Below, one piece after another: positions 1-11,853 of a DNA stretch of 64,000 nt; position 1 is the first letter of the stretch, and each line of letters starts with the position of its first letter. The stretch spans positions 21,249,214 to 21,313,213 of the forward strand of contig OU342808.1 in the NCBI GenBank assembly GCA_910591455.2, in the 5' to 3' direction. Source of the stretch: Pholis gunnellus (taxonomy: Eukaryota > Chordata > Actinopteri > Perciformes > Pholidae). The position numbers and the translations under genes were made by a program. Under the pieces are notes generated by a model. It searched no databases, was not told where the DNA came from, and worked only from the letters and a program-made list of their open reading frames with translations.

Positions 1-833
1 GATGAGAGTGCAGCTCAGGCCGCATATTTCTATCCAAACCCGACCCGATGTCCAAATCGACCCACGCCTGACACAGTTAATGTAGGCTGAAGCACTGATT
101 TTTTTTGGTCACTGGGTTGTGTTCTTAAACACAACAGACCGTTCATAAATTCTGAGTTGGCTGTGATTTACGTGCGGCAGGTTTTTCACATCCAAAATGT
201 TCTAAGTATGTAATTGTGGATGGGCGGACGCTCGCGATGCTCACGGATACTGCAAGCATAAATCAAGCTTAAGGAAACGGAGCAGTAAAAGTGTGAAGTA
301 GGCCGAACTCAAACATGAATTGTAAATAACTGTCCGAACCCAGCCGGGTCGGGTATCCACACTCTAGTACAGATACAAACAAAACAGGGACCTACTCTGA
401 AAAACATTGTGAATGCCTCAGCAATCCCTGGCCTCATGTACAGATGTTGGGTGTTTGGTAATGAAAGAGATACATTCAGAGTGGTGTATCCCTCATTTTT
501 TATTCTTTGGCACAACATATAGTACAATCATACTGTTTATAAAGACGGGGGCTCGACCAGTATGGGTTGTTTGATAATATTGGAGTAATATTTGAGACAA
601 TAAAGTCACAAAATAGGACTCTACACCAAACGTCCGAAACACAGAGTTTGAGTACCATGACCATTGTTAATAGTACAAACAATAAATATTAATATTATTC
701 CAATTTGGAATACACTCAAAATGTGTAATTTACGCTACAACAACGAGAAACTTAAATCATTTTCAAATCATTTGAAATTGAAAGTGGCTAATTTCCAATC
801 CTACAGCGGCTTTATAAAAAGCTGATAGCAGCG
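1..833. other. ogfod2 downstream flank, no gene seen
   Basis: This AT-rich stretch lies beyond the ogfod2 stop codon. The short open frames here have no recognisable protein features. Part of it may be the ogfod2 3' UTR, but I cannot fix its end. A CCCGACCCG-like motif occurs near 40-65 and a related GGGTCGGG near 345-352, which may be ends of a dispersed repeat I cannot name. Confidence 0.4.
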
Positions 834-3800
834 TCACGTCAACACACATGACGGGTTCAGCAGAGCGTCGGAGTGTTTGGTGAACCCGTCAGCGAAGCCC
901 TCCCCTTCCGCCAGCGTCGGCCTCCGGTTGCACATGGGGCACAGCTTGTTGCGTTCCTGGGAGGCTCTCATCCAGATGATGAGGTTCCAGCGCTGGCCGG
1001 AGGAGATGGGCAGGGCCCCGTGCATGTGTTGGCCCCGGTGGAGGAGGCCCTCGGTCACCCTGTGTTGAACCTCTGAACACTCCATCTCACTTAAAGGCAC
1101 CTGCAGGGGGGATACAACCGCTGACTTTAAGCATGGTTTAGCTGTTTTGTATGGAAATTACATCAAAAATGGTCTCACCGTTACGGCTGTTATAATACAT
1201 TTAAAATATTAGGTTGTTTAGCTTTTCATGAGATGCCATTACAGTAGCTCTAAACTGCCAGAAAAGTTGCATCAGACTTTCTTATCTTAGAAACTACGTT
1301 CACAACTTTTCACTACCGTCGGACATCTTCTGGTTTCTGATGTGATAATGGTGATCTTTCCAAACATGAACCTTTTCTTAAAGGCAATTCCTCTAAGAAA
1401 AAAAACTAAAGGATTCAAAATGCACAAAGAAGCAACATTTCAACAAATGTTATCCATTTTCTAAGTCCGATCTAAACAGTTTTCTCTCCTATTTTATGGT
1501 TATATTTGTGACTTAGGAACAGGTGATCATTTTTCTCTTTTAATTTGTGAATACAGACAGAAAGACTGTCAATATAATCTTTTAAAGTGTTTGTTGTTGT
1601 AATACTCGTTTTGGCCACAAGAGGCCAAAATGCCCCAAAAGCATTCATCTTTTGTTCCAGGTGATTTTTTATTTACATAACTTGCTAACACACAATATCA
1701 TTATGTTACTTGTGTTTAGAGTGCATTGAGAAATCAGTAAGTGATTTTTTTTAAGGAACATATAAAGTTTATCCTGCAAAACCTTTCTTCACCTGCTTTT
1801 AAATCATAAACACAGTAGAGAAAACTATTAAGATCAGACTTAGAAAATGTCTCACTTGCCTTTTAGTATCATAGTATAGTATTATACCTGTCTCATATCA
1901 CCAAAATAAAGGTTGCCCTCTGTGAAGTCCCTGCCCAGGGAAACATTAAGGGTGACCTCTGCATTGTCGTAATGGTAGCTCAGGTCCAGGTCTTCATTCA
2001 TGTCATATTTAACAACAAAGGCCTTGTGGCTGTCCAGACAGCGTCCCCCACAGTCCGGGTACAGCAGGGAGGTGAGCGGATGCAGGTAGAGCTCACGGAA
2101 GGGCGTGATGAAGCCCTCGTCAAAACCCAGTTCATTCAGGAGGATCTGGAAGAGAGAAAATGAGACGAATATCATGAATATTAGAACGTATAACTCATGT
2201 TTTATTTCCTGACCTTCTTGCGACCATACATATTTAAGTTAGATCTTTCATGGCTTCAACATTTTAGATCTTCCCAATTTAAGGTTTCAGCTGCAGCGCT
2301 CCATCTTGGCTAAAAAAAGATATAATGCTCTAAATATTTAAATGTTACTGTGAAATGACCTTTGAATTTCCCTGACTTATTTAGACAATCTATCAAGGTT
2401 CCTGCAAGTACCTGCTTAGAATACACCTCTCATATTTTACAGAGTTCTAAATATTTCATGGCTGAGGAACCACGATAGGCCAAGGATCCAAATGTCATGG
2501 CAGAATAAAGATGAAATGTGAATGACTGAGTGAGGTTAATTGGTGCTTTTTCAGGGGTTTCTGCCTGTAGAAACACATACATTACCCCATAATGGTTCAT
2601 GGTGTTGGGTCTTCCTTTAGGGGCGGAGGACTGCTCAAAGTGCTCCAGCTCCTCCATCAGCTCCTCACAGAAGCGTTTCTCAAACACAGGGAAGCGATAA
2701 ACCCTTGCAGCTTCAACAGAAAGACGGGAATCACTTAAATATGCACCTTGTGGCATTTTAGTACATCAATATATTGTTATCTAACTGGGACGATGTGGTG
2801 CAATCAATACAAACAAATGAGAGCAGTCCTCATTGTCCTGAGTCAAAGTTTAGGACCATTCTTAAGTCCACTTCCTAGAGGTTTTAAACATCCTTGTACG
2901 CTAATATGAGGTGTCTGTATGGCATTATGGGTACTCTTTGATGTCAACCCAAAACTGAGAGGAAATGAAAACACCCTCCAGCTAACCTGCCTCTTCCTCC
3001 AACATGCCTCCGAGACCTTCTTCACCAACGTTGCTGCTTCGACAAGACTCAACAATCTGCTTGAACTTTGGTGCGAGGAAGGACTCCTGAGGAGAGGTGG
3101 TGTGCAAAGTGTGTCTCAGCAAGGTGTTGTTAACACATTATTAATGAAGCTATTAGCAGTGGCTGATGCAGAAGGTACCTGCAGATGGTAGACGTGAGGA
3201 TGAAGAGGCTGGTACATGTCTTTAATAGCAACGGCTCTCTCAGCAGAAGTCACACTTTGACGCCTCCGCCTGTCCACTTCCTGTGAAATCTAAATGGAGT
3301 ACAGTTAAAGGCAGGGTTGTTAATCTATTTGTTTGTTTTTTAATTCTCATTAAATCCTGTACTCGTCTTTTTCTGTAAGACAAGCAGTAAACAGTAAAAC
3401 CCAGAGATAATAGGTTAAGAAAACAACAAAAAAACAGAGAATTAAGAGCATTTTATTTAGAAAAAGAACTCAAACTATTATCAAGTATCGTCACAAAAAA
3501 AGGATGATCAAAATATATTCAGATTAATTCTCTGTTGATCAATGTATCACTTCATCTGGAGCTCCGTGAGGGCGTGTTTCAAATGCATGTGGGTTAATAA
3601 AGTCAGTGAAATGTTTGAGGATTATTTCGCACCTAAAATTAAGCGAACCAGCCAAATGTAAATCATGTCAGTACTTTAAAAGTATGTTGGTATTGTTACT
3701 CATGTAAACACACTATTCCTCACCATGTTGAGCACATCCTCAAACTGTTGGTCCGTCACGCAGCCAAGCCTCCGAAGTATCTGCGCAGCAATAATTAAAC

Positions 3801-4024
3801 ACAACAATACACACAATAGAGTTCACAAACAGGACATTTCACCCAAAATATATTGTTTTGTTTTAAAAACGTAACTAAGATCCACTCACGGATTGGTAGT
3901 CCAGTCTGAACTGCTGCTCGGATGAAAAGCGGACATGGAGTTTGTATTCCTCCAGGAAAATATTATCAGTGGTGAAACAGTTACAGGTGTAAAACCGGCG
4001 ACTTCCGTCTTCCTTGTTTGTCAT
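834..4024 (-). CDS. ogfod2: 2-oxoglutarate and iron-dependent oxygenase domain-containing protein 2 (OGFOD2), complete, 7 exons
   Basis: Exons in order are 4024-3890, 3780-3724, 3280-3179, 3086-2987, 2710-2586, 2145-1888 and 1100-834. They sum to 1044 bp, or 347 residues, close to the roughly 350 of mammalian OGFOD2. All junctions are GT-AG and keep frame. The family is recognised by the FEQS-x-PKGRPNTMN-x-YG segment, the LLYPDCGG-x-x-LDSH segment and the C-terminal LCPMCNRRP followed by EGFADGFT. The dioxygenase fold has HYD (His231, Asp233) and a second His near 286 in HMHGALP as iron ligands, with Arg about 296 in QRWNL as the expected 2-oxoglutarate contact, so the enzyme should be active. 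Its substrate is not established. It is expected to be a housekeeping gene; the ATG follows a CCGGAAGT promoter motif. The neighbouring gin-type gene runs the other way. Confidence 0.95.
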
Positions 4025-4170
4025 TACTACCAGTTTGAAAAAGGAAACGCTTCAATCAAACACACAGACGTGTAATAAACGTAGTAATACCATCAAGACT
4101 GTTTACTAACAAGCTACACGGCTGATTCTGTGTTCACGCTAGTTAGACAGCAGCAACAAACACACATAAC

Positions 4171-4178
4171 ACTTCCGG
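4171..4178 (-). promoter_or_regulatory. ETS/GABP-like site upstream of ogfod2
   Basis: The plus strand reads ACTTCCGG, which is CCGGAAGT on the ogfod2 strand, about 147 bp before the ogfod2 ATG. This matches the well-known ETS/GABP core found in many housekeeping promoters. Its function here is inferred from position only. Confidence 0.45.
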
Positions 4179-4331
4179 TTCGAAGTCTTTAATAATAAAA
4201 GTGTAATTTCCTAAAATCTTAAATTGACTAACGTTGCACACCTTTTTTTTGTTGCTGAAGAAATATAGTAGCCGTTAACATTGGACTTTATATTTGTATC
4301 CTCCGTGTACTTGTACTGATGTTGGTATTGA

Positions 4332-4876
4332 CAAATTGGCAGCTGCGTTTACAAACTGCGACCACTAGATGGCAGACTCGCACTATTTTTACTATTTTAG
4401 TATATTTTAAAAAGAAAAGAAAAACGCAACGCAATGAATACTCTACGGCAAATTTTGACAGATTGACGGCAGGTAATCAAAAATACACATTTTTCTAAAA
4501 AATACACATTATAATGTCCGGTGGCAGTATTCTTAATGAGAAATATTTCCCATATAACTTGAAAACTAGACATTTTTGTAATCGATTGGCAGGAAGTACC
4601 AGTTGTTGTCCACAAGGGGGCAAATTGGCAGCTGCGTTTACAAACTGCGACCACTAGATGGCAGACTCGCACTATTTTTACTATTTTAGTATATTTTAAA
4701 AAGAAAAGAAAAACGCAACGCAATAAATACTCTACGGCAAATTTTGACGGATTGACGGCAGGTAATCAAAAATACACATGTTTCTAAAAAATACACATTA
4801 TAATGTCCGGTATAACTTGAAAACTAGACATTTTTGTAATCGATTGGCAGGAAGTATCAGTTGTTGTCCACAAGGG
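4332..4876. repeat. recent 289-bp tandem duplication between ogfod2 and the gin-type gene
   Basis: Unit 1 (4332-4620) and unit 2 (4621-4876) begin with the same CAAATTGGCAGCTGCG and stay nearly identical to the CACAAGGG at their ends. Unit 2 lacks about 33 bp that unit 1 has after AATGTCCGGT. The few mismatches indicate a young duplication. It lies in the shared upstream region of two divergently transcribed genes. Confidence 0.9.
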
Positions 4877-5119
4877 CGCGCTCGTTGTAGAAATGGATAC
4901 CAAACAGATAAATACAAACGTAGAAGAAGAGAACGAATACAGGCACAAGCATTGTAGCTTCATCCCGAGTGTTTTTGTTGTGGATTATTTGCTATTTGTC
5001 TTCAATAGGAGTAGCTAGCACTGCTGCTAAATATGCCGATTGCCAGTTAGCACCTTTTTTTTGTTTATTGAGAATACAAACGTAGTGCATTGTACTACTT
5101 TGTAAAGTCTAAAGCGGAA

Positions 5120-8100
5120 ATGTTAAGCGTGGAGTCGTTGCAAGTGGCTGAGGAGGAAGTGGTCGAATCCAGCTCCAATAAACTCGGTGACATTTACACT
5201 TTTGTGGCTAAAGGCTGCTTTCCTCAGACGATGAATCCCTTACGAAAGAAGAATCTAAAAAGATACGCCCAGAAATTTATGATCGATGGTAAGGTTTATT
5301 TTAAAAACCTTAAAAAAACACTGAGAATGCACTGCTTTCATCACTCACTTCCATTTCAAAAACCCTGCACATTTCAAATCGCTTTTCTTGTCATCAAGTG
5401 TAAACAATGTAGGACATAACGTAATGTTTCAAATGCATCTGTAGGAGCCTGTAGAAATGATTCACTAAAACCTGCACTCATAAACCGGCTCTAGTACTTG
5501 TTCAGGTAACTTGTGCTTTGTTGGAAGATCATTTATAGGAATAGCAATCGAACTACTTATAAAACATCACATATTCTGAAGATAAGTGGCGTTTTGTAGA
5601 TAATGCCTAACTGATAAACTATGTATGTCTACCATCAAGATAAACAAGACAACATTAAATACTACTAAGTATGGTGGGACGTTCTCTCCATCCTCCACAA
5701 GTCAGAATAACACAAGTGATTCACAGCATGTCCCACTTTTAATTCGTTTCTACATTCAAGAGGGCAAGCTGTACTATGTGGGACCCAAGAAAGAAGAGAA
5801 GAGGGAGGTAGTGATAGAGGCAGAAAGGAAGAGGCAGGTTTTTCTCGACTGCCACTTCAATGACATCGGTCACCACCTGGGCCAAAAGAAGACCGTCCAC
5901 AGGATCCAGAGCAAGTACTACTGGCTGGGGATCATCAAGGACGTGGTGGATTGGGTACTTACATCTTTATGACTACATTTTTATGTTAACATCAATGAGG
6001 CGTGATGATAATAAAGTTGAACCTTCTGCGATAACTGTTTCAGATAAAAGTCTGTGAGACCTGCCAGCACACAGAGAGGAATAAAAACCTGGCAAGGATT
6101 GTTCGGCCTATAAAAGTGGACGCACCTTGGGATATTGTTGGGATTGACATAACAGGTTTCAGCCTCAATTCAGTTGATCACATTTTTTATATTCTGTATC
6201 ATTTCTTTCCACACGTTGAGACCTGCTGCCTGTTTTTCTCTTCTCTTCTCTTGACCAGGGCCTTTCCCAGAGACACAGCAAGGCAACACCAGTGTTACAG
6301 TCCTCATTGATTATTTTAGTAAATGGCCAGAAGCTTTTCCAGTGCAAAAGACAGACGCTCTCTCTGTTGCGAAATGCATTTCCAAATGCATATACAGGTA
6401 GAAGAAGCATTTCACAAAATCTTCAATATTCATGTTTAGGTTGAAACAAGGTTTTTACCGATATAATCTGCTGATGTCTATATATTTTTAAGCTGGAATA
6501 TAACTTATTCTGATCTCTGTTCAATCAGGTTTGGTGCCCCTAAAGCAATAGTGTGTACACAGAATGCTGACTTCTGTGATGAGGTGAGATGTCAGTCACA
6601 AAGTCAATTAGAATAAACCGATCAATTAAAGGATTAGATATTGTAACACCGTCGTGGACCAGTTTTATCAGTGCCTGTATTGGTGTTTTCTAGGTGACAA
6701 AGCTGCTGTGTAGCAGGTGGAACATTGTGCAGAAGGTGTCTCCTCTGGATCAACCTCAGCTCAACCCGCTCCACGACTGCACGAGTCCTTTACTGAAGGA
6801 TGCCATTTTGCAGATGGTAACTGAGAAGCAGGCGGAATGGGACGACTTCCTGGACCCAGTGCTGTTTCTCTTCAGGACGTCCACCAACCCTACGACCAAG
6901 TTCAGCCCTTACTCCCTAATGTTCAACAGGAAAGCTAATTTACCAAACGAGGTAGGGCTCCATTGTCAAGAAAAACAGATCTAACTCTGTGGATTTGTTT
7001 TTGCTTACTAATTTGACTTCCTTTGCTCCAGACTACTTTGAGCCTGCTCGGTTATGACGACCAAGAGCAGGAGATGTATTCCACAAAGGAGAAGGCCTCG
7101 GCATATATGACCATAATGCAGGAGCAGCAGAACTCTGTGAAGCAGCTGGTAATTGTTTTGTCTTACTCTATTACAATGGCTGTTGGTGGTGAAGCTAGTT
7201 CTTTGTTTATCTGATTGTTGCATGCACATCATCCGCTGCTTTCTGGGTTTTGACACAAAACCCAGAAATGGGGGTTGGGGGTATACAGACTGCGTATAAG
7301 AAGTAAACGTAGTCCCCCTTTGGTTTGTGGACTGACGTTTTACAGCCTCGAGTTTGAGATTTTTTCCGTCACCATCTTGATTTTTATCTGTTACCATCTT
7401 GGTTTTTTGCAACCTAAAGTGAAACAAGACAGTGGAGCGAAGTACAACTTTTTACTGCAAAGACTTTAGCAAACAGTTGTCTTTTTACATATAATAGAAG
7501 AGCAGAGCTACATTTGCATTATGTCTGTGTCGTATTTCTGTCCATTTGACTATAAGTCAAATTTTTGCATGCTAAAATGAAGATGTTGCATACTAAAAGA
7601 AAAGACAAAAGAAAACAACCAAACCAAGAAACCATATATCTATTTTATAATTTATTAAATGACTTACATGCCACAGTTTCCTGTTGTATAAAGAAAGTAT
7701 CAATGATTACTGGTACAAAGTTAATGCTGGTATTACCCATGTGTTACGCAACAACAAACGTGTCAAAACAATATTCACAGATGCACACATTTATGGGATT
7801 AATTGTTAAACTCATAAACATAACTGGCTGTGTGTAGCATATGGTAGATGTGGGGAGAAATTATTCAGCTCAGATGTTTTATATTTATTTTGTCCTTTTT
7901 TTTAAAAAAAAAACGAAAAAACTACCATCCCTTCTGTTTTGTGTCTGAATGTGTTTCTTCCACTTCCAGGTGATCGCCAATATGAACGCTGCCTACAAAC
8001 AAGAGAAGAAGAAGAACACCAAGAGGAGAACACATAACATGCGCTCGATGACTTTTAAAATCGCAGATCCTCTTTTCTGTGCAGGAGACTCGCCCTCCCC

Positions 8101-8227
8101 GAAAAAACTGAAAGACGGTATTTATTTATCTTTTCCTGTTGAGACGGTGCTGGCCACCGAGCAAAGCAGCTCAGAGGACATGAAGACTGAGTTAGAATAC
8201 CACTTAGCTGAGTCTGACGTCCACTGA
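5120..8227 (+). CDS. domesticated GIN/Gypsy-type integrase protein (GIN2-like), 8 exons
   Basis: Exons are 5120-5288, 5761-5954, 6044-6155, 6259-6397, 6529-6583, 6694-6951, 7032-7148 and 7970-8227. All have GT-AG borders and together give 1302 bp, 433 residues. The integrase layout is clear. An HHCC zinc module uses His88, His95, Cys125 and Cys128 (VCETCQH). The core follows with PWDIVGIDITGPFPE (first Asp, about 156) and DYFSKWPEAFPV. The second catalytic Asp, expected in an IVTDQG-like motif, is replaced (IVCTQN, Thr about 215). The Glu motif before the last core helix reads NPLHDCTSPLLKD, with no Glu in place. The C-terminal 86 residues are lysine- and acid-rich and do not resemble an integrase. 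Seven introns and an intact frame alongside lost catalysis indicate a host gene, not a live element. GIN1 and GIN2 are known vertebrate genes of this origin; I favour GIN2 but cannot exclude another integrase-derived gene. Confidence 0.85.
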
Positions 8228-8648
8228 GGAGGACTGGGAAGAGATTTGTAGAGTGGACGGATCAGTGGAGCATGACGATATGTTGTCACGAGCTGCCTGA
8301 AGTCTTGGACAGACGATGGAAATCCAGATGTTGGTGAAATGAGTTTGATGCTTATTGCTGCTAACCGAACGTCCGTTGGTTGATATTTCACTGGTGTTTA
8401 GAACCAGAATACACGGAGCAAGAAATTGCTGTGAACATTGACCCACATTAATTGTTGAGCTTTTACCCGATTTCCCTACAAACCTTGTTTCCCATAAAAA
8501 TGATGTTAACTTATTTTTTTCTATCCGTGTCATACAATAGATTTTTAAGCTGGAATACTTTAAGATAGAAGTATTGTTTGATTGGCGTATTCTTGGTGTA
8601 TAGTCATTACCTGATGGGAAATCAGATATTACTTATGAGGATTTGTTA

Positions 8649-8654
8649 AATAAA
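8649..8654 (+). promoter_or_regulatory. candidate poly(A) signal of the gin-type gene
   Basis: An AATAAA hexamer lies about 420 bp after the stop codon, before similarity to the ZNF-family 3' flanks begins near 8760. It is a plausible polyadenylation signal, but no transcript evidence is available here. Confidence 0.35.
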
Positions 8655-8759
8655 TGAGTTGATCAGGATGTCTAGTACTCACATTGTTTCATACAAATAG
8701 AAAAATAAAAAGTTCCATTTACTAGACTACCAAACGGTATCACATCAAACTTATAATTT

Positions 8760-9951
8760 AATTGAAAAGACAATACTCTAGTTGATACGATGGCAACACA
8801 AGTCACCCAACACCACTAGAGAGTCAACAACCCACTCATATAATCCATTCATGCAACAATGTGTAGGAGGCTTCATATAGAACTGTCAAATACTACTTGA
8901 GGTACATGCATCTTGAGTTCTTGTTGAAAATTTGTTAGAAAAATTCACTCGAGACTGATGGAAAATCATTAATCATAGGCCATTTATTCTTGCAAGAAGG
9001 AGACAGAGTTGATTCACATACAGTATACATGGGTCAAGGCTGCTCGGAGATCTGTCTCCGAGCCTCTGATAAACAAGAGTGTCACAGGCAATATACGTCA
9101 CAAAAGGATAACACACACGAATTGCCTTCATACAGCTACGTATCTGGACACTTTAACAATTGGTTCTAGTACAAAGGTCACTTTTATAATCGGAAGACGC
9201 CATGAAGTATTGACGCCGTCTACAACTTTATTTACCATTACAAGCAGTGCTGAGTGTTCTTTTGGATAGACTAAACAGCTGTGGCGCTTAATGTCAGAGG
9301 AAGTTCAGACAACGAGGACAGGGTGCCATAAAAATGATCTCATAAGGACACCAGACTTTGTAAGCACACATTATAATTAGTCATTTAGATTTCGACCATA
9401 ACAATATTACACTAAAAGTGAAATGACACACCTCGTGAATGGACATTCATCGCAACCAACAAGATCACACCATTAACAGCAACCACTGTGAAAGTAACAC
9501 ATTTCCTTGCTTTAGATTACAATTGTTTAAAGAAAATACTGTTTGCGAACAGAAAAGTCAGTAATATAGTTGAATAAAGGGATACTTTTGATTAAGATAT
9601 GGTCACCTCAACGTTATTTAAAACATTTTACATTGTTACAGAGACGTAGTTATTGCAAAAGTGTATTTCATTCAGTTAGTGAACACGTCTCCACTGGAGT
9701 TTAAACTCAACGCTTTCTCCTGTTTATTGATCATCAGGTGTTTTTTTTAACAATGTGATTGGAGTAAAACTCTTCCCTCAAGTGCTGCAATTATGTGGCT
9801 CCTCATTTCTGAGTTCTTGTGAGTTTTGAGCATTAAGCACTAGAATAGTCTCCCACATATTTGACAAATACAAGGCTACTTGTCTATTGTTTTCATCCCT
9901 TATATGACACGTTAAAATACTTTTCCTTGCAGATTTTGCAAAATTACAGCT
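8760..9951 (-). other. paralogous 3' flank of ZNF-1, with a fossil finger next to the stop
   Basis: Outside the LTR at 8933-9403, this stretch matches the DNA downstream of ZNF-2, ZNF-3, ZNF-4, ZNF-5 and ZNF-7, for example GACAATACTCTAGTTGA and ATTAACAGCAACCACTGTGA. It probably holds the 3' UTR. Just behind the stop codon the gene strand still encodes FCKICKEKYF, and slightly further on CQICGRLF, which are decayed zinc-finger halves. The ancestral finger array therefore reached beyond the present stop. Confidence 0.6.
8933..9403 (-). mobile_element. solo LTR of an endogenous retroelement, 471 bp
   Basis: Compared with the ZNF-2 flank, this segment interrupts GTTGAATATTACACT. It begins TGTTAG and ends ATAACA, giving the TG...CA ends and short inverted termini typical of an LTR. 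The flanking 5-mers AAATT (8928-8932) and ATATT (9404-9408) form a target-site duplication with one mismatch, and the paralogue shows the unoccupied ATATT. On the minus strand an AATAAA lies about 55 bp before the LTR end, which sets the orientation. No internal coding region is present. Confidence 0.8.
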
Positions 9952-11738
9952 TTAAACCGTTGTGTGGATTCTCATGTGGACTGTCAAGTCACAACTAAGT
10001 CTGAAATCTTTCCCACATATTTTGCAAGAATATAGTTTCTTACCTGTATGGATTGTTGTATGAGTGTTCAGTGAAGATTTCTGACTGAATCCTTTCCCAC
10101 ATGTTTTGCAAACAAAGGGCTTCTCACCTGTATGTGTTCTCATGTGGACCCTCAAGTGATTACTATGTCGAAAATCTTTTCCACATGTTTTGCAAGAATA
10201 CGGCTTCTCACCTGTGTGGATTCTCATGTGGGAAATCAGGTTACTACTTTGTCCAAAATCTTTTCCACATGTTTGACAAGAATACGGCTTCTCACTTGTG
10301 TGTGTTCTCATGTGGGAAATCAGGTTACTACTTTGTCCAAAATCTTTTCCACATGTTTGGCAAGAATACGGCTTCTCACCTGTGTGTGTTTTCATGTGTT
10401 CCATCAAGTAACTACTAGATCGAAAATCTTTTCCACATGTTTTGCAAGAATACGGCTTCTCACCTGTGTGTGTTCTCATGTGGACAATCAAGTGACTACT
10501 ACATCGAAAATCTTTTCCACATGTTTTGCAAGAATACGGCTTCTCACCTGTGTGTGTTCTCATGTGGACAATCAAGTGACTACTACATCGAAAATCTTTT
10601 CCACATGTTTTGCAAGAATACGGCTTCTCACCTGTGTGTGTTCTCATGTGTTCTCTCAAGTAACGACTACATCGAAAATCTTTTCCACATGTTTTGCAAG
10701 AATACGGCTTCTCACCTGTGTGTGTTCTCATGTGGACAATCAAGTGACTACTATGTCGAAAATCTTTTCTACATGTTTTGCAAGAATGCGGCTTGTCACT
10801 TGTGTGGATTTTAATATGAGCCTTCAATGAGGATATCTTACTGAATCTTTTCTCACAGAAGCTGCAAGAATGTGACTTCTCATCTGAGTGGGTTCTCAGG
10901 TGTTTGTTGAAATGCGACCTGAACTTGAAAGTTTCTCCACACGCGTCACATTGGAAAAGTGATTTACCTGTTTGAGGATCACTGCAAGTCTTTAACAAGT
11001 TGTTAATATCGTTACAGTGACTTCTGTTTTCGTAATGTCTTTTCTTTGGTTCTGGCTCTGAATCGCTAGTTGATTCTGAGTCTTCATGCTCGCTTCCTTT
11101 CTGATCTTGGCTCTCAGCTACATGAGAGTTGTTGGAGAGGAGCTTGTGGTCCCTTGTTGGTTCTGGTTCAGTGTGGTTACTTTCCTCATAAGAAGGAGTC
11201 AACATGAAGGTCTCAGTCTCCTGCTTCAGTTGAAGCTGCTCTCCTTCCTGACTGGTGCAGGGTTTCTCCTGTTCCTCTTTGATCTGTGGAGGATCTGGGT
11301 CCTCTTGGTCCAGACTGGAGTTCCTCTCCTGAATACAGAGCTGCTGGTCAGAGAGAACCTCCTCCTCCTTACAGACATGTTGCTGTGGGAGCTCTGGAGG
11401 GACAGAGAGCAACATAAACAGGATACTACGGTGATGACAGAAAAACAGATATTAAGCAGAAAAATACTAGTAACGTTTTGTATTTAAATCATTAGGATCC
11501 TTTATTCATTTACAGGTCATATTGCCCTGTTGTTGTTTTTTTACAGACCATATAAGTTGTACTCACCTATCCTGTGTAACTTTATTTCGGGTTTCCAAAA
11601 CATATTCAACAATTTGCTCTGACGATCGATCTCTTCCTCGTACTCGACGATAGTTTTTTCAAAAACTCCGAATATTTCTTCTGCAGCAGCAGATAGTCGC
11701 TCGTTGACAAAATTTCTCAAACACACAACTGACGACAT
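9952..11738 (-). CDS. ZNF-1: fish-type N-terminal domain plus 12 C2H2 fingers
   Basis: Exon 1 is 11738-11567 and exon 2 is 11393-9952, joined in phase 1 for 537 residues. Residues 1-57 form the family helical domain (MSSVVCLRNF start, SAAAEEIFGVF core). The acidic linker carries SUMO-type motifs IKEE (about 95-98) and LKQE (about 113-116) and a basic PKKRH that could aid nuclear entry. Twelve fingers run from about residue 206 to the end, mostly with HTGEKPY linkers. Fingers 5 and 6 are identical in protein (CRCSSHL type), and fingers 8 and 9 are nearly so, which suggests recent 84-bp unit duplication or conversion. It should be a nuclear sequence-specific DNA-binding protein; its target and partner are unknown. 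A LINE 3' end lies just upstream of exon 1. Confidence 0.92.
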
Positions 11739-11820
11739 TGTTGCTTAGTTACAATTAAGGTGACTCTTTTTAAGTATGACTGATGTGTACTTCCTTCACG
11801 CGACAAGCCTCGTCTTCTGT

Positions 11821-11824
<4 letters not shown>

Positions 11825-11853
<29 letters not shown>

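Noticed and set aside
9952..11393. Regular 84-bp periodicity that could suggest a CRISPR-like or satellite array.
   Set aside because: Each unit is one C2H2 finger codon set with the TGEKP linker; the window is vertebrate DNA.
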